Source: Trypanosoma brucei gambiense DAL972 (Eukaryota; Euglenozoa; Kinetoplastea; Trypanosomatida; Trypanosomatidae). From it: a stretch of DNA of 27,829 nucleotides. The translations under genes were made by a program, and so were the position numbers. The stretch is from contig NC_026734.1 in assembly GCF_000210295.1 (NCBI RefSeq), positions 712,051-739,879 on the forward strand, in the 5' to 3' direction. Positions 24,406-27,829 of the stretch are shown in pieces (within the stretch, counting starts at the first letter, position 1; the number at the start of each line of letters is the position of its first letter). The notes beneath the pieces were generated by a model. It searched no databases. It was not told where the DNA came from and was given only the letters and a program-made list of their open reading frames with translations.

Positions 24406-25108
24406 ACTCATAACGCAAAAAAAAAAAAGAACAATAACAACAACAACAACAACAGAAGAAGAAGTAAAATGAAAAAAAAGAAAGAAAAAGAAAAGAAAAG
24501 AAAAAGAAAAGCCACGGGAGTGTGAAGGAGAAGTAATGGGTCGGGAAAAAGAGAAATGTTGCCGGACACCTGCAGCGCTAAATCAATGGAAAGTCCCTTA
24601 AATTGTCATTCCGCTTTCTCACAACCTCGTGGCATTTTTTTTTGTTTTTTGTTTTACGCAATGCGACTTAAAGAGGTGTGTGACGTCAGAAGGGCCCGTG
24701 GGATGAAATTGTAAGCGTATACATTTGTGTACATAAATATATATATATATATATAAATATGTATTTATATACGTGCATTTCATTCCTGTCTGTAATATTT
24801 GTTTGTGAGGTTGCGGCACATTTCGTTGTATTCGGCGTCCATAACTTTCCAACATTTTTGTTTTTTTTTCTCCTCTTTCCAAAAAATGTTGGTTCCCAGT
24901 TCCCTCGCATTCCCCCGCTTATTCTTCTGTGCCATTTTTTTTTTGGAGACTATTTTCCATTCCTATTTATTATTACTAATTATTGTTATTATTATTAATT
25001 GCCATTTATGTCATTATTACAAAATAACCAATTATTATTATTATTATTATTACTATTTTTATTAAATCTGTTGCACTGCGGAGGACATTTGATGCCCTTT
25101 CGCGTTGA
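24406..25108 (+). other. AT-rich, repeat-filled non-coding stretch
   Basis: No gene seen. In order: A tract (24418-24429), (CAA)n (24433-24454), (GAA)n (24455-24464), an A/G-rich run to about 24512, an ATAA/(TA)n module (24731-24771), T-rich tracts (24856-24872, 24936-24944) and (ATT)n at 24968-24993 and 25031-25055. Frames called here are driven by the repeats. Confidence 0.55.
24433..24464. repeat. (CAA)n(GAA)n triplet repeat
   Basis: CAA units directly followed by GAA units in the PLA1 3' flank, within a longer purine-rich stretch. Confidence 0.8.
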
Positions 25109-25296
25109 NNNNNNNNNNNNNNNNNNNNNNNNNNNNNNNNNNNNNNNNNNNNNNNNNNNNNNNNNNNNNNNNNNNNNNNNNNNNNNNNNNNNNNNNNNNN
25201 NNNNNNNNNNNNNNNNNNNNNNNNNNNNNNNNNNNNNNNNNNNNNNNNNNNNNNNNNNNNNNNNNNNNNNNNNNNNNNNNNNNNNNNNNNNNNNNN
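25109..25296. other. Assembly gap (188 N)
   Basis: Unresolved bases. The right flank is a (TA)n block (25299-25324), which suggests the gap comes from a simple repeat that could not be assembled. The true length may differ from 188. Frames drawn across it have no meaning. Confidence 0.98.
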
Positions 25297-25922
25297 AAAT
25301 ATATATATATATATATATATATATTTATTTCTTTCTTTCTTCCCTCCCTTCCTCTTTTGTTTATTCCTCTGTTATTTCTGTAGCGAATGTAACGAAGAAG
25401 TGATGTTGCCGGCGCCAGTTCATTAAGAGGAGATGTTTCTGTTCTGTTCTGTTTTTTTTTTTTTGATTCTCCCACAATTCCACGTTTAACCTTTCAACTG
25501 TGTGACTGGTGGTAGAGAAAAATAAAAAATATTTTTTTCTGGTTAAAACAAAGAAAATCCGCTTCCAATTTGAATTGCGCAAAAACCCTCGTCAAAGCCA
25601 GTGATTTCTTGAGATGCGGGAATTCCAAATATATTCGAGCGATGGAGTCGCGTCAGATGTTGTGTCATAACTTCACAATTAACTCCCAAACACACACGCG
25701 CACACAAAAATAAGATAAAAATAAATCAAATAAAAATAAATAATAGGAAGCGTTGCGGCACACTCCAAATGTGCAGGGACTCATGAAGTGCATTTTGGTT
25801 TCGATGCCTTCGCAGTGATATTTTTTTTCTGGCGCATTTTCCTCTTATTTGTGCGCTACGCAAATGTTAATTTGTGAAATGTCGCACGGGGGAAAAGAGA
25901 AAAAAAGAAAACACAAGCAGAG
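25297..25922 (+). other. Non-coding stretch right of the gap
   Basis: (TA)n then TTTC/CCTT tract (25325-25355), GTTCT repeats (25435-25452), poly-T (25452-25464), an A/T-rich region and a CA-repeat piece (25690-25706) followed by AAATAA repeats (25709-25743). I see no protein gene or RNA gene. Confidence 0.5.
25299..25324. repeat. (TA)n at the right edge of the assembly gap
   Basis: Alternating A/T for about 26 bp beginning three bases after the last N. Confidence 0.9.
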
Positions 25923-26084
25923 ATGGAGCCTCAAAGAAAGCGCCGTATTTTTTTCTTTTTTTGTGGTTGCAGCTCCAAAGAAATTAATTGGTGGAGGCGA
26001 CGCCGGTTAGCGATATGTTTTGCAGCCGTTGCAGCACTGAGAGTTGTCGCGGCATCCCAACTTCATAGTTCCCGTACGCGATAA
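25923..26084 (+). CDS. Possible small ORF or gene remnant with signal-like hydrophobic segment, 53 aa
   Basis: Starts with basic MEPQRKRR, then an F-run coded by a pyrimidine tract, then RRRRLAICFAAVAALRVVAAS (basic residues followed by a 17-residue hydrophobic Ala/Val-rich segment) and stops after 9 more residues. The hydrophobic part resembles trypanosome surface-protein signal sequences. The tract at 25948-25963 followed by GGTTGCAG (AG at 25969-25970) also looks like a splice acceptor inside the frame. If it is used, the first downstream ATG (26014) is in another frame and gives only a short peptide. More likely a decayed gene start than an active gene. Confidence 0.22.
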   Translation: MEPQRKRRIFFFFCGCSSKEINWWRRRRLAICFAAVAALRVVAASQLHSSRTR

Positions 26085-26441
26085 ATAAATGAGAAGTTAA
26101 GTGTTAACTGCTGAAACAAATAAATGTAAAATTAGTCTTAAAGGCGAGAATTAAAAAAAAAAGGAATGGAGGGAGGGGTGACGGTTGAATTGTTGATGTT
26201 TATGGAAAGTACTGCGAGTTGAGGGGTTTAACAATTTATAATAATAATTTTCTACTTGCGATAACGAAGTGTCTGCGATCGTCCTGAGGTTTGCAGGCAA
26301 CTAATAATATTTGTGCCCACATTGAGCTGATGAACAGAAGGTATTACACGGCAACCAAAAAATAAGACCAAACAAAATTAAGCCTCTCTCCCCTTTGCCG
26401 AGCATGAAAATAAACTAAAAAAATTGTTAACTCAGAGTCCG
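26085..26441 (+). other. Non-coding stretch
   Basis: A/T-rich with many stops in all frames up to 26381. The frame of the next small ORF is open from 26382 but without an ATG before 26442. No repeat or RNA gene recognised. Confidence 0.45.
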
Positions 26442-26588
26442 ATGGTGCGTAGATATTTCAAGGAGAATGGAAAGAAACGCAAGGGAAGTGTCGATGACGA
26501 TGATGTTATAGATGAAGAAGGATTCACAATGAGGAAGCAACATACCCTAATGGGTTTAATGGCTTTTGCAGCAGTTTTGGTTATGTGA
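26442..26588 (+). pseudogene. 48-aa ORF resembling a detached surface-protein cytoplasmic tail
   Basis: Reads basic (FKENGKKRKGS, 6-16), then acidic (VDDDDVIDEE, 17-26), then MRKQHTLMGLMAFAAVLVM with a hydrophobic end. The basic-then-DDDD-V-I-x-E-E layout reminds me of the cytoplasmic tails of trypanosome invariant surface glycoproteins. That is recollection and was not compared by alignment. The frame continues open after the TGA to 26709 with hydrophobic residues. It sits directly upstream of an ISG-like gene that lacks such a tail. It may be the 3' remnant of a lost copy, a tiny tail-anchored protein, or chance. Confidence 0.3.
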
Positions 26589-26720
26589 TTCAATGTTATA
26601 TTTTATATGCCACGGTTCTGTTATTGGTATTGTGCGTTTGTGATACCCACTGCTTTTTTGTGTAATGGAGAACATGTGTTTTTCCTCTTTTATATCTTTT
26701 GCCGCATGTGATTGTAGGTA
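26589..26720 (+). promoter_or_regulatory. Trans-splice acceptor region of the ISG-like gene
   Basis: A T-rich tract (26679-26700) is followed by GATTGTAG; the AG at 26716-26717 lies 3 nt before the ATG. The ATGs at 26664, 26674 and 26706 are upstream of the AG and would be removed. Confidence 0.5.
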
Positions 26721-27710
26721 ATGAAAGTTACGATAGCGGAATTGGTTGTTTTGTTATTTTCTGTAATTTGTATTGATGGGAGGGAGGAAAGTGAGTGTAC
26801 GTTGATAACAGATTATCACGGTGACGCACCTTTAAGTGAGTCCGTATGTTATCTCACTTGTCTTTCAGATGCATTAAACAACTTATACAGCGATGGTGAG
26901 AAGAGGCTGTTTGTGAATGAGGAAGTGTACGCAAATGCATTTCGTATATTGGATGATATGGAAGAAAAAACAGCTGAAAGTGTTAGATATTTGAGTATTA
27001 TTAGCAGTGTTGTGATGGTAGAGAAAAATAATAGGTTGGAAAAGCTTATATCTCATGGAAATGCAATGGGAGACCTTGTGGCTAAGGCAGGTGGATTATT
27101 TGCTGAGGTTAATGAAAGTGTGAGGGCAGTGAGGAAAGAAATACCTGGTGCCCTCATAAAAGTGAATAAATATTATACGGCTATTGCTGAGGTCACAAGG
27201 ACTGTGTGGGATGATGTTAAAGCTGTGGAAAGTGGAAAGCACGAATGTAAAGATCAAGAGTTTAGAGGTGTTAAAGAGTTTGAAGTTACATGTGGAGATA
27301 ACGCATGTCCGCTGAGAGATGGTGTGAGTGAGGGCGCCCTCAAACATTATAAGAATGGGCTTCTTGAAATAAACGTGATGACAAAGTCCGGTAAGGTGAG
27401 TGAATGCCTCAACTTACCGCGGAATAACCTGTATAAGAGTGGTGCGGTAAACAATTCAAACAAAGTACTGGTTTGGCGTGATGATGCTGACACTGTCACT
27501 CACTTTCTACTCAAACTGAAAATACGGGACATCTTTAGCACCCTCATCGCACCTTTTGCCGCTGGACAACCGCCTTCAGTACTTGCCGAAATGATGGCCA
27601 ATATCACTTTACTTTACTTTCGTTTCAGCGAAGTCCACAGGAGTTTCACTTCGTTGCTGCTCGACACGAATAGCATTGATAATGTGAAAAGCACTAATTC
27701 TACCATCTGA
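26721..27710 (+). CDS. Invariant surface glycoprotein (ISG65/75)-like secreted protein, no membrane anchor, 329 aa
   Basis: Probable surface or secreted protein of the trypanosome ISG type. Signal peptide: MKVTIAELVVLLFSVICIDG (1-20). A long helical ectodomain follows with C26, C43 and C47 near the start, amphipathic helices (about 50-170), then a Cys-containing core (CKDQEF..., CGDNAC) and a C-terminal helix pair. N-glycosylation sequons: NES in FAEVNES, NNS in AVNNSNK, NIT in MANITLL, NST in the last residues. Typical ISGs continue with a membrane helix and a short cytoplasmic tail; here the protein stops at NSTI and none of the reading just downstream encodes one, so it is secreted or truncated. 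The last quarter is clearly richer in C than the first two thirds. The family call is from pattern; an ESAG-like family is the alternative. Confidence 0.65.
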   Translation: MKVTIAELVVLLFSVICIDGREESECTLITDYHGDAPLSESVCYLTCLSDALNNLYSDGEKRLFVNEEVYANAFRILDDMEEKTAESVRYLSIISSVVMVEKNNRLEKLISHGNAMGDLVAKAGGLFAEVNESVRAVRKEIPGALIKVNKYYTAIAEVTRTVWDDVKAVESGKHECKDQEFRGVKEFEVTCGDNACPLRDGVSEGALKHYKNGLLEINVMTKSGKVSECLNLPRNNLYKSGAVNNSNKVLVWRDDADTVTHFLLKLKIRDIFSTLIAPFAAGQPPSVLAEMMANITLLYFRFSEVHRSFTSLLLDTNSIDNVKSTNSTI

Positions 27711-27829
27711 CAGATACTTTCAGATATTTCCCCTCGTTCCATAATGGGTGAGATAACTTTACGCGTGCGTGCTCACATCCTTTTCAACTGATAATTTCTT
27801 TATCTGGAGTGTCTCTGTCTTGGTTATCT
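27711..27829 (+). other. 3' flank of the ISG-like gene
   Basis: No gene seen. The frame after the stop meets another stop within 27 codons and encodes no hydrophobic helix. Confidence 0.5.

Noticed and set aside
25062..25475. Frames drawn across the N gap on both strands
   Set aside because: More than half of each is unknown sequence and the rest is TA repeat.
26314..26340. CTGATGA as a C/D snoRNA box C
   Set aside because: No convincing D box (CTGA) with terminal stem was found within the usual distance.
1..27829. tRNA genes, rRNA, CRISPR arrays, insertion sequences and ingi/RIME-type retroelements
   Set aside because: I saw no cloverleaf with a T-arm consensus, no spaced direct repeats, and no reverse-transcriptase-like frame. 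A profile search could still find a short or decayed element between 24406 and 26441.

Overview
The window reads as a protist nuclear chromosome segment from the African trypanosome group (Trypanosoma brucei or a very close relative). The coding genes are intronless and all lie on the + strand. They are separated by spacers rich in polypyrimidine tracts followed by AG, which fits polycistronic transcription resolved by spliced-leader trans-splicing. The order PRMT1 ... RNase H2 subunit C ... phospholipase A1 matches what I remember of the right part of T. brucei chromosome 1. That placement is from memory and was not searched.

Layout. 48-404: small CID-like protein. 852-1889: PRMT1 arginine methyltransferase. 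2716-3675 and 4483-5031: two low-complexity proteins of unknown function. 5483-7378: SMYD-type SET/MYND protein. 7724-8200: RNase H2 subunit C. 8665-11844: FAM91 homologue. 12558-15644: VPS39-like HOPS/CORVET subunit. 16256-18292: ABHD17-like alpha/beta hydrolase with a long C-terminal extension and a possible longer isoform starting at 16049. 19286-20689: Ser/Pro-rich protein with a degenerate EF-hand. 21214-22659: protein with two SpoU/TrmH (SPOUT) methyltransferase-like domains in tandem. 23503-24405: phospholipase A1 with GHSLG serine and a complete Ser/Asp/His triad.

From about 24.4 kb the character changes. There is a 2-kb AT-rich stretch with simple repeats and a 188-bp assembly gap (25109-25296). 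It also holds small orphan ORFs, one of them signal-peptide-like (25923-26084) and one basic/acidic with a hydrophobic end (26442-26588). The last gene (26721-27710) is an AT-rich, secreted, invariant-surface-glycoprotein-like protein that has no membrane anchor. This looks like the edge of a housekeeping cluster against a surface-gene or subtelomere-like region.

The genes are not an operon in the bacterial sense. They share a transcription unit, but their functions are mixed: arginine and possibly lysine methylation, genome maintenance, membrane tethering (FAM91 and VPS39 are adjacent), lipid or acyl hydrolysis and RNA methylation. The points most worth a second look are the tandem SPOUT protein, the two-acceptor architecture before the ABHD17-like gene, and the anchorless ISG-like gene with a detached tail-like ORF upstream.
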